A stretch of 64,000 bases of DNA. Source: Pseudopyrenochaeta lycopersici. Its lineage: Eukaryota > Ascomycota > Dothideomycetes > Pleosporales > Pseudopyrenochaetaceae. Where the stretch lies: the NCBI GenBank assembly GCA_003313425.1, contig NHZP01000009.1, positions 558,001 through 622,000 of the forward strand, in the 5' to 3' direction. This document shows positions 19,851 through 35,422 of this stretch, piece by piece. Position numbers and translations under genes: made by a program. The notes beneath the pieces were generated by a model. That model had not been told where the DNA came from and ran no database searches. It saw nothing but the letters and a program-made list of their open reading frames with translations. Every line of letters begins with the position of its first letter. The stretch's first letter is position 1.

Positions 19851-21982
19851 TATGTCGGAGTCTGTAGTCGACACAAGCTTCGGTTCTGTTCGCAATTACA
19901 AGCAGGAAACAAACACAATCAATTATTTATTTGAATTCTTTCTTGCCAGGAGAAACGAGGTGAAAAAGGTGCAAATTATGTTAGAAAGATGTCGGGTATG
20001 TAAAATACAATTGTGGATTGGGTTGAGTCGACATGAGTCATTTGCCAAGCAGCAGACAGTGAAAGGGAGCGGCGAACAAAGTGGGGTTTCGGACACTATC
20101 ACATAACAGGAATAGTGAGTTTTCAACCCTGGGCATGAGTTTGTACGGATGCGGCACTTCCCGAAACAGCCTTGCCTGGTGTGCAGTAAAAGGTTATCTG
20201 GAATCGCTAATTGTTAACTATGGGAAACAAACTTCTTACTCCGTAGTCTTCTTGCAGCAATATTCTCGAAATGCCCGCCTCTTCGTCCACTTTCCTTACA
20301 ACATCTAGCAATATCTATAACCTCTCACTAAGCCTCAGGCTACGATGCCTATCATTACTTGTAGAGGGAAGCGTACATTCCCATTTTCACTACTAGACCA
20401 CCGCATCAACTGGTTGAAGACATTCACAGCACTTTCCTAAGTTTTGAATATCAGGTGAACTTCAAGAATACCTGATTCACGAAGTGCCTGCTGTGCAGCG
20501 TTTTCGTACTCTGTTAGCCGAATGTTGCTATCCACATACGGTTAGTCTAAAACTTCGCACCGTTTAAGCACGAATGCGTTTTTAAGTTACGCTAGGGTTA
20601 GCATCATTCGTTTTGCAAGCTTTTAGACAAGTATTACGAAACCTAGAGCACTTGTCTACCTTAACATTTTACTTTTCTGACTTTTATACTGCTTGTGTAA
20701 ATTGACATAGGCTACTTAGGCCGGTTTGTTCGAGGTCATGGTCTATGAGCCCCTCATATGAGATAAGAGTAGAGAAACACTGCAGGAGCTGCGCTTGGGG
20801 GCCGCGAATGCCCCAAGGACATAGTGAGCAGGTATGAATTTTTATTGATTTGGTTATAATAGTAATCAAAATATGCACATGTCTTCAAAACACTTTCCTA
20901 AATCCTTGTCTTGTTGCAATCGTGTCAGAAATGTAATACTGTATGTCCATTTATGGTACGGGAATTAGCCTTCGTGTGTGAGTCATTTGGTTGAAAACAA
21001 TATTTAGAAAGCAGCAATTTGCAATGCAGACAATTTGAAACAAATCATTGGCTACGCGTGCCAGCTTAGTCGATCAATGGTCACGGGAGAGTGACACTTC
21101 ACTGTTCATGCAGTAGACACAGCCTCGAGACTGGGCTAGCTTTTGTGTAAGAATCTTTAACAGCGTACCTATTCTTAAAGGAAATACAGAGCAGCCTGAG
21201 AACGGCGCCTATCCTGCTAGCTGCGATACATTGATGCATATTCAACAACAACACGCTTTTGTGAAGCCTGTCCCTGGAGAATAACGGTTCGACGATAGAT
21301 TCATATTGACTATATATCTTTGTTTCACGGAATCTTGAAAGCAATATGGATGTGAAACGGGGACTTTGACGCACCCACATACCCCCACTAGTATGGTCGT
21401 GAACTTACTAAGTGGGGGGAGGGGGGGTAACTAGCGACGAGGATTTGTATGGCATCTATCATTCGCAAAAGGCTCGCAAGACGAAGACAGACCATCTAAC
21501 CCCTCAATGACAAGCAGTCCTCAATAGTGTTGCGTGGTTTACAATAAGCTACAAGCGCAAAGGGACCCCAAAGCCCAAAGACACGGAACTAGAGATTCGG
21601 CATTGAGTAAGGGAAGAGGAGCGCGAAAGCTGGTTCACATGATATCTCGTTAACTTAATTCCCCTTCAACATCTGTGAACATCCACCTGAGCACACCAAG
21701 CTGAATCAGAGCTTTTATCCGGGATTTGCCCTGTTTTGCGCCTGCGGTAGTATGACTGCCTTCACAAGTATGTTACTGGTTAACTGCATTTCACACTGAG
21801 AGAGTAACGAGTCCAAATGTGGGGGATTTGTTTTCAAAGAAAGTGGGGTAATGGAACAACTGAAAGAAGCACTAATGATCCGGTATTCTTAAGATCTGAT
21901 ATTTCTGTATTCTTCTCTCTACAGTAACTTCCGAAATTTGTACTAGACTCTTCTCCAACATCTTGAACTTAGCACTCACACC
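19851..21982. other. 2.1-kb intergenic region with no supported gene
   Basis: Separates the kinase gene from the metabolic cluster. Frames are short and unlike proteins. Around 21383-21420 there is an imperfect palindrome of C5ACT/AGTG5 type followed by a G-run. No transposon ends or RNA genes were found. Confidence 0.5.
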
Positions 21983-22942
21983 ATGGCTATCAGCAAGCAA
22001 CGCGATCTACACCCCGGCGTGTACGCCGCAACAATGACTTTTTTTGACCCGCAAACATCTGACCTGGACCTGAAGACACAAGGAAAACACATTATCCGTT
22101 TGGCAAATACTGGTCTGGCTGGTATCATCGCTCTTGGCTCAAATGGCGAAGCCCCTCATCTAGACCGAAAGGAAAGGAAGACTGTTGTGAAGTGCATAGT
22201 AGAGGCGCTAAAGGGCTCAAATTATGGTCATCTACCCGTCGTCGTCGGTGCGTCTGCCCCATCGACACGTGAAACGATTGCTTTATGCCAGGAGGCTCAA
22301 GAAGCGGGTGGCTCCCATGTGCTGGTGCTACCGCCTTCTTATTTCACGGCGGCCATGACGCCAGACACAATTTACGACTTTTACATGGACGTCGCCGCTG
22401 GTAGCCCACTCCCGGTGATCATCTACAGCTTCCCTGCTGTTACTTCAGGGCTTACGATGAGCTCAGACCTCATTATTCGTATATCGCAAGGCCATTCTAA
22501 CATCATCGGTACTAAATTTACTTGCGGTGACACTGGAAAACTCTCTCGGGTTGCCCGCACCATGGATGCGAAAACACCATCACAACCCAACAAGAAGTAT
22601 TGGGCAGTTGGCGGACTGGCTGATTTTACTTTGCAAGCTCTGGTTGGTGGCGCATCGGGAGTTGTGGCTGGAGGCGCGAACGTTCTACCAAAGACAAATG
22701 TCAAAGTGTACGATCTATATGCGCAGGGTAAGATCAAAGAGGCTGTTGAATTGCAATCAGTACTTTCTCATGGCGATTGGCCACATACGGCCGCTGGAAT
22801 CGCGGGCACAAAGGCTGTTCTCGAACATGAATTCGGGTACGGAGGACCACCACGCCTTCCGTTGAAAACCATACCTAAGGAGTCTGTGGCAGTCATTACA
22901 GCAAGCATGGAGACGGCTTTGAGGTACGAAAAATCAATTTAA
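21983..22942 (+). CDS. DapA/NAL-family class I aldolase (dihydrodipicolinate-synthase-like), 319 aa
   Basis: Intronless; ATG at 21983 in a good context (CACCATGG). It is a full-length TIM-barrel member of the dihydrodipicolinate synthase/N-acetylneuraminate lyase family. The pyruvate-carboxylate binding segment is ALGSNGEA (residues 50-57), the catalytic Tyr is Y148 in IIYSFP, and the Schiff-base Lys is K178 in IIGTKFTCGD. A GGASGVVAGGANVLP segment forms the C-terminal barrel strands. Fungal relatives include 4-hydroxy-2-oxoglutarate aldolases and 2-keto-3-deoxy-L-galactonate aldolases, which cleave 2-keto-acids to pyruvate plus an aldehyde. Lysine synthesis is unlikely because fungi use the aminoadipate route. 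It is the left gene of a group with a flavin oxidase, a dehydrogenase, a hydrolase-fold protein and a transporter; the aldol substrate is not known. Confidence 0.85.
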   Translation: MAISKQRDLHPGVYAATMTFFDPQTSDLDLKTQGKHIIRLANTGLAGIIALGSNGEAPHLDRKERKTVVKCIVEALKGSNYGHLPVVVGASAPSTRETIALCQEAQEAGGSHVLVLPPSYFTAAMTPDTIYDFYMDVAAGSPLPVIIYSFPAVTSGLTMSSDLIIRISQGHSNIIGTKFTCGDTGKLSRVARTMDAKTPSQPNKKYWAVGGLADFTLQALVGGASGVVAGGANVLPKTNVKVYDLYAQGKIKEAVELQSVLSHGDWPHTAAGIAGTKAVLEHEFGYGGPPRLPLKTIPKESVAVITASMETALRYEKSI

Positions 22943-23868
22943 GCTGCGAGCATATTTAATCAGTGATATTTCTGTTGGTTCAATTCAATATAGTCTTCTT
23001 GGGAGTGTCATCGCTTCCAGAAAATGCTTGCGCCCCTGTATGCCATACATGAACAACGTCAGCGTGGGGTAAGTGCAACTCGTAAGAGCCAAGCACTCCG
23101 TCAGGAGTTTTAGTCCAGTTCCTTTTCAACTCGATGTGGATGCGGGCAGTAGCCTACTATTCGCATTGCCCCACACTGTGGATTGTATGAGTGTACGGAG
23201 GTGCGTGTGAGTCTGGGTGTGTGGGTGGGTCGATTTTGGGGAGGGGCAGGACTTGACTGGTAGCTTTTCTCACACGACCTTAATATCAACACCACGAGCT
23301 ACAGGCAAAATTCGAAAAGCCCCAACATTGCGATAACGTACGGGGCAGTAATAGTGGCTATTTGATGACCTCTGATATCAATGATTTGGTATTTGCGTTT
23401 CTTTTGCGAAAAGTTCAGAAACAGCACATAGTGCACACGGCCAGTATGTGATTGCCTTGCTTTCAAGGCACTAAAACTGGCAGTTAAACATAAATCAGCC
23501 GCCCTGAAATTTAAAATCAGCAAAGGAACAGGCGTGGCAGATGGCTTATCATAGTACCCACAGTGCTCACATTCTCATGGCATCCTAAAATCACAGTGTA
23601 TTTCTTGCTGAAACCTGACAATGTAATAGAAATTGAAAAACACGTCCTCTAAACATGCCTTAGCAAAGATTTTGACAAAGGAATCAAAGCATCACATCGT
23701 ACAGTTAAGGTGGGAGCGTCTCATAGCTTGAAAAATGTCAGAAACATCTTCATCGAAGCTTTTCGGCAATAGACAATACTGCGCTTGTGCGAACTTCAGG
23801 CAAGACATAAATACTATTTCATTGACACCGGAATATTAAAGCGCTCTCCACCTGAGCCATTATCAATC
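22943..23868. other. Convergent 3' spacer
   Basis: 926 bp between the aldolase and oxidase stop codons. Contains a GT/GGGT-rich stretch near 23205-23250. No gene, RNA or element recognised. Confidence 0.5.
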
Positions 23869-26175
<2,307 letters not shown>

Positions 26176-26572
26176 TGTTGAACAAGCGCTGACAAACGCA
26201 ATGTGGAGGGTATGAAACTTTGCCGAATGTAATTATTGAAGGGCAGCCGATACTCTAATTGAGAGATTCATATATGCATAGTTTGATGTTGTTTCGATGT
26301 GGGGAATCCGGTTGTGTTCAACATGGTCACGACATGTGTGCGTGTGGAGAGAGTTCACTTGGCTTCATGGGGGGCTTCATTCATACCCCACCAAACTCAG
26401 TCCAATTTTCTACTATGGGCAGCGAAATATCCTGCAACATCCTTTCATCCATCAAAATAAATCCTGTATCTATAAATCTCTTAAATTGAATACATTCCAA
26501 AATTACGTGTTTCCTAGGCCGGCTAACGTATAATTCAATCTGAACTCAAGTTCATCGAATCAACTTTCCAAA
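26176..26572. promoter_or_regulatory. Shared divergent promoter of the VAO-type oxidase and the dehydrogenase
   Basis: 397 bp between two start codons facing away from each other. Such a short shared spacer suggests joint regulation of the two cluster genes. It has no clear TATA box. Short frames here have no protein likeness. Confidence 0.5.
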
Positions 26573-27908
<1,336 letters not shown>

Positions 27909-28557
27909 GAGCAGTATAATTAGTTGGCGCAAATTAGACAATTCGATTATTTTCTCAATGATGTCGATTTTGCCAACTTGCAGACCAAAGTATGCTTAGA
28001 TAAAAGCGACAATAAAGACTTTTGCAACTCCTGCGTACTCTCAAAACTCCCCTGAGATTGTCACAGGTTCATCACAAAGCAAACTTTGCGATAAGCAAAC
28101 GCCCACTCCCGCTCGCGCCCTCCTTCGATATGTCCCATATGTATACCATGCCCGATTCAAACATATAGAAACACAATTATCGATTTTATGCAATTGAGAG
28201 TGAAGGGTAAGATTTCTATGTTGCTGTGTTACTCAGTCTTTAACATACTTCCATGTGAGATAAGAAAAGCAAATGACTCTGATCTATAATTCGAGTCTAA
28301 CATAATCATCGCGATGCTTAATCAAGTGGGTTGCCGTACAGATATAGCATAGAGGAATGTAGTGAGTAAAGCTAGCACCAGAGCTGAAAACTCGTCCGCC
28401 AGAAGCATGCGGGAAATGATGGTGAGGAGACGTTGTCCTCCCCCCACACACACAATCTTACCCCATACCCCTCATCGCACCATCAACAGCATTGCGGTTC
28501 GACAGGGTGCACAAAATTCTATAGAAAAGAAAAGATGCCGCACCATCCTTCTGTACC
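27909..28557. other. Intergenic, promoter side of the hydrolase-fold gene
   Basis: 649 bp between two co-oriented genes. Nothing beyond 3' UTR and promoter sequence is recognised. Confidence 0.5.
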
Positions 28558-29514
28558 ATGCAAACGGACACGATGATGACCCACTGCGAACCAAAGCGCA
28601 TACTTCCTTTTCGCCGTCCCTATGATCAGACTGAAGGTTACTATGTAACTCATCCAAACGGGCAGGTCTCGCACTATCACCTTGATGCATACGTCGATCC
28701 ATGGCTTCCACCATCCAAAAAACCGGTGATCCTTTTGAATCATGGCTGTGCCCGCACAGCCGAGATGTGGTACAAATGGGTCCCGCGACTAGCCCGCGAT
28801 TTTGTTGTCATCCGTCGCGATGCTCGAGGGCATGGAAAATCCAGCTACCCCACGAGGATATCACCTTGGAGCGACCAGACAAACAACGAATATGAGGGAG
28901 GATATAAATGGGATATTGATACAATACTTGAAGAGATCGTTGACATGTTAGATCAACTCGGTGTTGACAAGGTCATTTTCCTCGGTGAAGCAACATCCGG
29001 AGAAGTGGGCCACGCATTTGCAGCAAAATATCCGGAGAGGATTCAAATACTGGTAACCTGCTCGACGCCGACACATCTGCCACTCGAGGCAGTCAATCTG
29101 TTCGCAGTCGGAGAGAGCTCATGGCCCGAAGCTGTGGTGAAGCATGGAGCTCGAGGTTGGAATGAAAGGCTAGCCAAGACCCCCAATACCCTGCCCAAGG
29201 ACCCTGCACAACTCGCTTGGCTTCTCGATGAGGCTAGCAAGGTCCATAAAGAAGGATTGGCCGGCTATGTCATCTTTTTGACAAACTTGACATCAAGACC
29301 TTTCTTGAAGGACATTAGATGTCCTTATCTCATTCTCGCTCCCACCAATAGTGCTGTAGTTCCTTTGAGCGAATCCTACTGGGTTAAGGAGCAGGTCCCT
29401 GGATCAACGATTGTTGAGATTGAGGCGCCTGGGCATGAGATCTTTACTGAGGCGACAGATGCATGCATCGATGCTGTTCTATCATTCTTGCGCAGTCATG
29501 ATATTAGCAGTTGA
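28558..29514 (+). CDS. Alpha/beta-hydrolase-fold protein with Ala at the expected nucleophile, 318 aa
   Basis: Intronless; ATG 28558, with further in-frame ATGs at 28573 and 28576. The fold is clear: strand and oxyanion region VILLNHGCARTAEMWYKW (57-74), IRRDARGHGKS (85-95), the nucleophile-elbow strand KVIFLGEATSGEVG (138-151), CPYLILAPTNSAVVPL, and the terminal His in EAPGHEIF. In active members the elbow is G-x-S-x-G; here the position reads Ala (A145 in LGEATSG), with a Ser two places later. The general-base His is kept. So it is either a non-serine member of the fold or a protein that has lost hydrolysis. It lies between the dehydrogenase and the transporter genes and shares their cluster context. 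Confidence 0.8.
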   Translation: MQTDTMMTHCEPKRILPFRRPYDQTEGYYVTHPNGQVSHYHLDAYVDPWLPPSKKPVILLNHGCARTAEMWYKWVPRLARDFVVIRRDARGHGKSSYPTRISPWSDQTNNEYEGGYKWDIDTILEEIVDMLDQLGVDKVIFLGEATSGEVGHAFAAKYPERIQILVTCSTPTHLPLEAVNLFAVGESSWPEAVVKHGARGWNERLAKTPNTLPKDPAQLAWLLDEASKVHKEGLAGYVIFLTNLTSRPFLKDIRCPYLILAPTNSAVVPLSESYWVKEQVPGSTIVEIEAPGHEIFTEATDACIDAVLSFLRSHDISS

Positions 29515-30779
29515 GGGTTGCTTTTGAACCCCTTGTAAAAATTCGATAGGAAGAGAGTCATTTTTGTGAAAGCCATTATCTACAAATTCAACGAATCACT
29601 CAGTCTAAGGACTAAACTGTATATACCTTAGGCTGCAATTATGAAATAAGCAATAGTCTCGCATAAAAAGACGGTGTGTATTAATTTTGAATCTCGCCGC
29701 GCGTACCTGGGATCAGACAAAGGATGCGTCTTATTTCAGCCCAAAATCCAGCATCTCTCCTATCAATTACGTCATTTTTATTAGTTCAAGGTTTCTATTC
29801 ACTCTATCATGTGAAGGATAGAAGCCACAGATGCCTTGGATGGGTATCAGACAGGGATTCGCGCTGCGTCCAATATCAAACAATCGAGTAACCAACAGCG
29901 CATAGATATCCAATTAATTGACCCTCAGCATCAAATTGTAGTTTTTGTGGCTTACGCCAACAGTAAGTTGGAGTTACCTGTAGAAGGGTATTCTGGTAAG
30001 CTATAATCGACATAATTCACAAATGCCCGATCACCACCAAAGAACTATAGATTTGTTCATGCACCAGATTGCTAGGACCTTTTTCACAAACACTTCTTAT
30101 TTTTAGTGCTGCAATTCCAATAGAAACCGGGGGGCCTTCATCAGTTTGTGTGAAAGTGGGTGAAGACAGCTGAGAATGTGGAGTAAGCCTCGACCCCACA
30201 TCTTTGGATTTGACCTCCGAAGGAGCTCGTATTTTCTGAGCGCTAGTGCTACACCTAATTTGGACTGAGGCCTAGCGCTCAAAAAATCCAGGTCCTCCGT
30301 ATCCTGGAATAATTATATATGGGATAAAACTGTGATGATTATGCCAACTTGCGGAGGATGGTTTCTCACTACTCGGATGTAAATGATGGCGTTGTCATTG
30401 CTATGGTCGTGTTAGTGTGAACATGTTTTGAACAAGTTCAAAATTCTCGAGAGCACCAGGTGTTGTGCTGCAATCTTCCGAGCTTACGATCAGACAATTG
30501 AACCAAGTTAAACCCTGTACTTGAAGATTCCCAAGATAGATTTTCTAGGCTCCACTACCACTGTCATGACCTCGTGTTTCACGAAGTGTCTGTTGAATGC
30601 CTCACATTTGCCACGATGAGCCCACAATAACCTTGTGCTACCATTGTATTCACTGACATCTCTCGGTGCCTATATTCAATTTACCAAGAAATTATTATTT
30701 GTTCATCCTGCGTTTCAAAGTGTTTAATGGCTACACCCGCAGACTCCTCTGGCAGTACACCCACCAACCTTCCCAGCCA
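29515..30779. other. Convergent 3' spacer with one short palindromic element
   Basis: 1.27 kb between the hydrolase-fold and MFS genes. Apart from the element at 30214-30300 no feature is recognised. Confidence 0.5.
30214..30300. repeat. Miniature palindromic repeat, copy 1
   Basis: 87 bp whose two ends are inverted copies of each other over about 28 bp (CCGAAGGAGCT, then TTTTCTGAGCGCTAG on the left; the reverse on the right). The centre carries GCTACACCTAATTTGG. A relative with a shortened left arm lies at 33096-33161 and a smaller one at 58985-59021. Confidence 0.75.
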
Positions 30780-32585
30780 TCAACCAGTGTGCTTTATAAT
30801 TGTATGCCACCATGCGCGGACTCGTTTGCCAAAAATATATAGTGGAATAGTTGAGAGGCACAAAGCACATTGAATACCTGCAATACAGTAGAACATGCGT
30901 TCTGGGCCCCAGCGCGCTACCCAGTCGTTAAGAAAGTCTGGTGCGGATTCTGATTAGCTAGGAAGTTCAACACAGGCCGTTGCAGGGACTTACATGAGAA
31001 TCCATAAAATAAGAAGTTCTTTATGACCATAGTGGTGATAAAAATCTCCACGCTGATGTCACGATATGCGTCCACTGCGTAACTTCCAACTGCCACCATG
31101 ATAAACTGAAGTCCAGCTGTTGAGACTCCAATGAGTGTAGCCATACCAATGGGGGTGCCTCCCCCTTCCACCTTTGCGGCAAACACGAAGTAGCCAATCG
31201 CTGATAAAATCGTAGCAGGAATTACGATAAAGAGACGGAACTCAGGCTCGTAAACGCCCTTGTTTCGTCGTGCGATATAAGTCACCATGTTATCAGAGGT
31301 GAGTCCAGCGGCTATTGAGCCCAGCAAACCACCAACCAGCGGGCCGGCATTCATGTAGCCAAGCTCCGCCGTGCCGAGGAGATATGGAGGTGCCGAAAAT
31401 ATCTGAGCGATCAGGAGATTGATAGCAACTAGCCACAGTGTAGGAAACGACATGAGAAGGATAGCCCAGATGACGACCGGATGATGAAGGATCACAAATG
31501 GTTTGATTGTTAGCTTCCATAGTGGCTCGTCGGAGAAGGTGGTTGAATAGGGATTGAGTCGGCTGAGGAAAGGCTTTCGAGGAATGCTGCTTGTCACTTC
31601 CGAGTCGACATTTTCGAGCTCCTTTGCACCATCTGGTATGGCCTCAATTTGAGTAGTTTCCGCCTGGGCGACCCCTTTCGCGTCAAGAAAGTCAAGGTCC
31701 TGGAAACGGGATTAGATCTTGTTGAAATAGGAGGACCAGACTTACGTACATCTTGCGAAGCCATGTCTGTGTTGTAGACCTTTGGCCGATTATACGATGT
31801 TTCCCACCCCAAGAAAATGCTCAAAATTAGACCCACGGTAAGGAAGATGGCCAACATCCAAAAGACCCATTTCCACCCTAGCTCCACTGTGATCTTGCCA
31901 GCAAGCAAAGGTTGGAGATTGACGATACCAGCAACACATACTGTCGTAAGCGCAGTACGCAGGCCTCGTTCGTGCACATAGTAGAGATCTCCAACAATCG
32001 CGAAAATAACCGACTCAAACATAGATACGGATAAGCCCTGAAGGATTCGAGCCCCAAGGAGTGAGTCATAGGTATTAGAAGCTCCTCCCCAGAATGTTCC
32101 GGCAGTCGCGCAAATCATGGAGAATAGTAAGGGGATTCGTCTCCCATACTTGTGCGACACGGACGAAATCAGCAGACCCGAAGCTCCGGTAGCGCAAAGA
32201 CTGTAGCCAGTGAGGAGGGAAATCTTCGTAAAGGAGACGTTGAAGAGTAGCGAAAGCTCCAGCGCCATGGAAGATAGAATTGGACCGACACTATGAGAAT
32301 CAGGCATAAAGCTCAACGCGCAGGATTTAGTCCAATGACATACCCACCAACCGTAAGTACTGTGCAATAGCAGTAAACGAGGAAGAGAGCGTCTCGCTGC
32401 CAAAGTGGCCAATTCAATGGGTCATTGGGATCTGAGGAAGGCTGAGGAACGAGGATGATCGTCTTCCCTCCACGAACAATCTTTTTCAGATAGCGCGAAG
32501 CCGCTACAGCATCACTGGCCTCATCGTCCAGTAACACAGTACCGGGAACTTGGCTAGGTTTGCTCTCCAGGATTCCCAAAGCCAT
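30780..32585 (-). CDS. MFS transporter (DHA1/HOL1-like), 548 aa, 4 exons
   Basis: Model: complement(join(30780..30937,30994..31699,31750..32290,32344..32585)). The start is ATG 32585; the upstream codons in frame have no ATG. The N-terminal tail ends with the fungal signature SDPNDPLNWPLWQRD. Twelve spans follow. The loop 2-3 motif is KYGRRIPLL, and span 4-5 includes RILQGLSVSMFESVIF. A long central loop (DLDFLDAKGVAQAETT to PYSTTFSDEPLWKL) divides the halves. The second half ends FGKRVRAWWHTIIKHTG. The family moves small molecules by proton symport or antiport in the plasma membrane. Direction and substrate are unknown. Its position at the edge of the enzyme group suggests uptake of the substrate or export of the product. 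Confidence 0.88.
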
Positions 32586-34467
32586 GGCAGTGCGAGGGTG
32601 ATGGGGAAAGGGCAAAGATATTCCGCGAGGAATGACTTGGACTGCAACAAATTACAGCCGTGTCTTAAAGGTGACCACTTATACATAGACGGGTATCAAA
32701 GATATATACCTTTCCGTCTCATCTACTCTTCCAAGGGATGGAATGCGGAGAAGGACATTGTAGGACTGGATCCCGTGTGGGGTACGGCCTGTCGGGCATA
32801 TGTCTGGGTTAGTTTTCGTGCGGGTTAAGTCGGCTTCTCCATCATTGCGCAACATCATAAGAGAAAGCGCAAATATTGGCACCTAAATCGAAAAAGCAAC
32901 TTCCATGGAGCTACCTAGAAGAAAGCCTGACATTGTTGCTCAGGGAGTATCTGGCCCAACCCCTGCTAAGTTGGCAAATTCGTATGCACATGGATCCAGT
33001 TCTTGCTGGCTAGTTCAAACAGTTTTCAAACTTGGGGCTGAGTCAAAAAGAATTGTGTGGGGTGCATGGCGCTGAGCTCCGCTTTTGTGTACTAGCTACG
33101 AAGGAGCTACACCTAGTTTGGATTGAGGTCTACTGCTCAAAAAATACCAGCTCCTTCGTAGACCACAATGTGCATGACACAGCCCATGGCTTGCAACGTC
33201 TGAGCAAGATTGCTGATGCTGTAGCAAGACGCGCTTATTACATGTGGAAAGTTATATGGCAATAGTAGATGTAAAATTTACTTCAAAATCAAAATCTAGA
33301 TGCAAATCAATGGCGCTGGGCCACTTTTTGAGCGACCTTTGTTGAGTTGATATCGTACCCAGAACCTCATTATCAATTGCAGGTGGCAAATCCACACATT
33401 AGGTCAACTTCATTATGTTACGTGGTAAAACAGAGCACAAGCGTCCCTGTGATATGTTTTTATGTTGCGGAAAAGAAGTTCAGCCAAAGGGCATTCCATG
33501 AGCACAATTTCTTCAAGTAGGCGACGACGTGTGGGACACTTGGCAAGGTCTACATGGGGTTCCCCACGCAGAGACCTGTTCTGAGGCTTTCAGAGAAAGA
33601 TCTTGTGCCACTATGGTGATTCAAACATTTTCTGTACAGTACTAATTCAATTGCCAACTGCGTTTATGCTGACTTGGTGGTGCGCGTTTCTAAAATCTAT
33701 CCCGTCGAGACTACACTGCATCTTCAAAGTAAAGATTTGCGATATCAATTCCAGATCTTATTTTCGATGCCAAAGCCACCGTAATTCATAAAAACAGTGC
33801 TGCAACAACCTAAGCTCTGTCAATTGCATATGGATTTGCAAAGGTACTTGATAGATTTAGCGCAAGCAAAAGCAAACTTTGGAGACGTTGCTGGCATCGA
33901 AGACTGTCAATTTTGGTGGTACACCTCTATAACGTTTCTCTGAATACTAAAGAACCTATTACATGGAGGCCTCCGTAGAAAGACGGTGTGGGGTTGTGAA
34001 GGGAGGCTTTCATACAAGAGCCCTCCACCTTTCCTTACCTTTCTTGACGCTGGCTCAAACGCTGCACAAACCTGGTCACACAATTTCCAGTCTGTAGTAT
34101 TTAGTACTCCACTAAGTTGGCAGCAGGAAGATTATTACTCGTTTTGAAGAATTGGCGGCTCGCCAAGAAGAGCGGCTCGCAACGTTTTTTCAAACCGAGC
34201 CTGAAGTGTGCCAATATGCTTTTGTGCTCTCTTCAGGGCCGGCGTTCAAATTAAATTTCATGCTCACACCCTCGTAGGGGTCGGCGGCTACTTTTTGTAG
34301 AAATTGCTTATCGATCAGCCAGTTAGAAAGTGGAAGTCTTGCAGAAATAAATTATCTAATAAACACAGAATCAACCAATGTTGACGCTCAGCAGCAGTGA
34401 GCGGGGAACGCTGCTTGCAACATACAGATTCTCCACACCCAGATTTCCAGCTGCTGGTGTTTATTGC
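32586..34467. other. 1.9-kb gene-free region with palindromic element copy 2
   Basis: Marks the right border of the metabolic cluster. Apart from the short element at 33096-33161 no gene or RNA is supported; frames of up to about 90 codons show no domain. Confidence 0.5.
33096..33161. repeat. Miniature palindromic repeat, copy 2
   Basis: 66 bp starting CTACGAAGGAGCT and ending AGCTCCTTCGTAG, a perfect 13-bp inverted pair. The inside matches copy 1 (GCTACACCTA, TTTGGATTGAGG, GCTCAAAAAAT) but lacks the inner part of the left arm, so the hairpin is shorter. Confidence 0.75.
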
Positions 34468-35067
34468 CTAGAAAAAGTAGACTCCCTCCGCTACGCCACC
34501 CTCTTTTCCCAACCCCAACCCCACCAAACGCTTCTTGAGTCTCTCCGCTACCGCAGCCCCATACGACTCCACTTCACCCGGCGCTGGCGGCCCCTTCATC
34601 TTGCTGGTATCAACTCTCAGCCATACCGCCGCCGGCACATCTTTGCACGCGTCTTTTATCTGATTGAACATTTCGTCATCAAAGCCGCCGCCCAAAGCCA
34701 CCGCCAGGGGTCTCTGCACGTAGTTCTGCGATCCGAGGTTGTCGGATGCGTTTGGAGGTGTTTTAGATGATAGAAGGAGTGGTATATCGGCAACGCCAGA
34801 TTCCACAGAGAGGATGATGTGGATTACTGAACAAGGAGAAGCGTTTAGTCACGTGTGCGGTCGAGAGGGTTTCTTGGAAGATATACCATCGTATTCAGGT
34901 AGCAGGCCTGCACGGACTTTGTTCGCAATGCCTGGGGTTTTTCCGCATACAATGACTGGAACAGGAGACATAATTGATCGGGAGCTGGCAAATAGTCGCA
35001 AGAATTGCGAAGGTTGTAAAGGTCGCGGGGAGCGAAACCTAGTGCAGGATGTGAGACTTCTGAGCAT
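34468..35067 (-). CDS. Small conserved fungal protein, possible mitochondrial presequence (179 aa)
   Basis: Model: complement(join(34468..34826,34887..35067)). The 59-nt intron has a GTATAT donor and a TTCAG acceptor and joins LLPEYDVIHIILSVESG. The first 32 residues (MLRSLTSCTRFRSPRPLQPS onward) are rich in Arg, Ser and Leu and lack acids, like a mitochondrial targeting sequence. A second Met (MSPVPVIVCGKTPGIA) could start a shorter cytosolic form of 147 aa. The core has VPVIVCGKTP, VADIPLLLSSKTPP, PLAVALGGGFDDEMF and ends GVYFF. I recall uncharacterised ascomycete proteins with the same blocks, but no function. The gene lies near the ABCG gene on the same strand. Confidence 0.7.
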
Positions 35068-35422
35068 GGAGCGTGGACATCGGTTTACTAGTTATAAGGT
35101 GCAAAAAGCTAAAGATGTAAGCCGGCTATACTTTATGCCTTTTGTGAGACGTTATAACCCAATTGTCGTGAAGTGTATCACTTGTGGCACACAAGAAGTT
35201 GGATCTACTAAGCTATACTTAGACTAGTATTGCGCTTCGGTGGTTAGATCTTACTCAGCAAATCGTTCCCCTCCCCACAACATTGGCATCACGTGAGGGC
35301 GCGGAAGTCCTTGAGTTTTACAGTCGCGCTAAATTCTTAAACCAAGTTAAGGTTGACGTATTGTACATTTGAATTATACATCTCAAGGCTACCCTACTCC
35401 AGCTTGCCAGATATCCATCAAT
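35068..35422. other. Short spacer
   Basis: 355 bp between two co-oriented minus-strand genes. Nothing recognised. Confidence 0.5.

Noticed and set aside
21383..21432. C5ACT...AGTG5 imperfect palindrome followed by a G-run
   Set aside because: Short, imperfect, and without any gene context that would give it a role.
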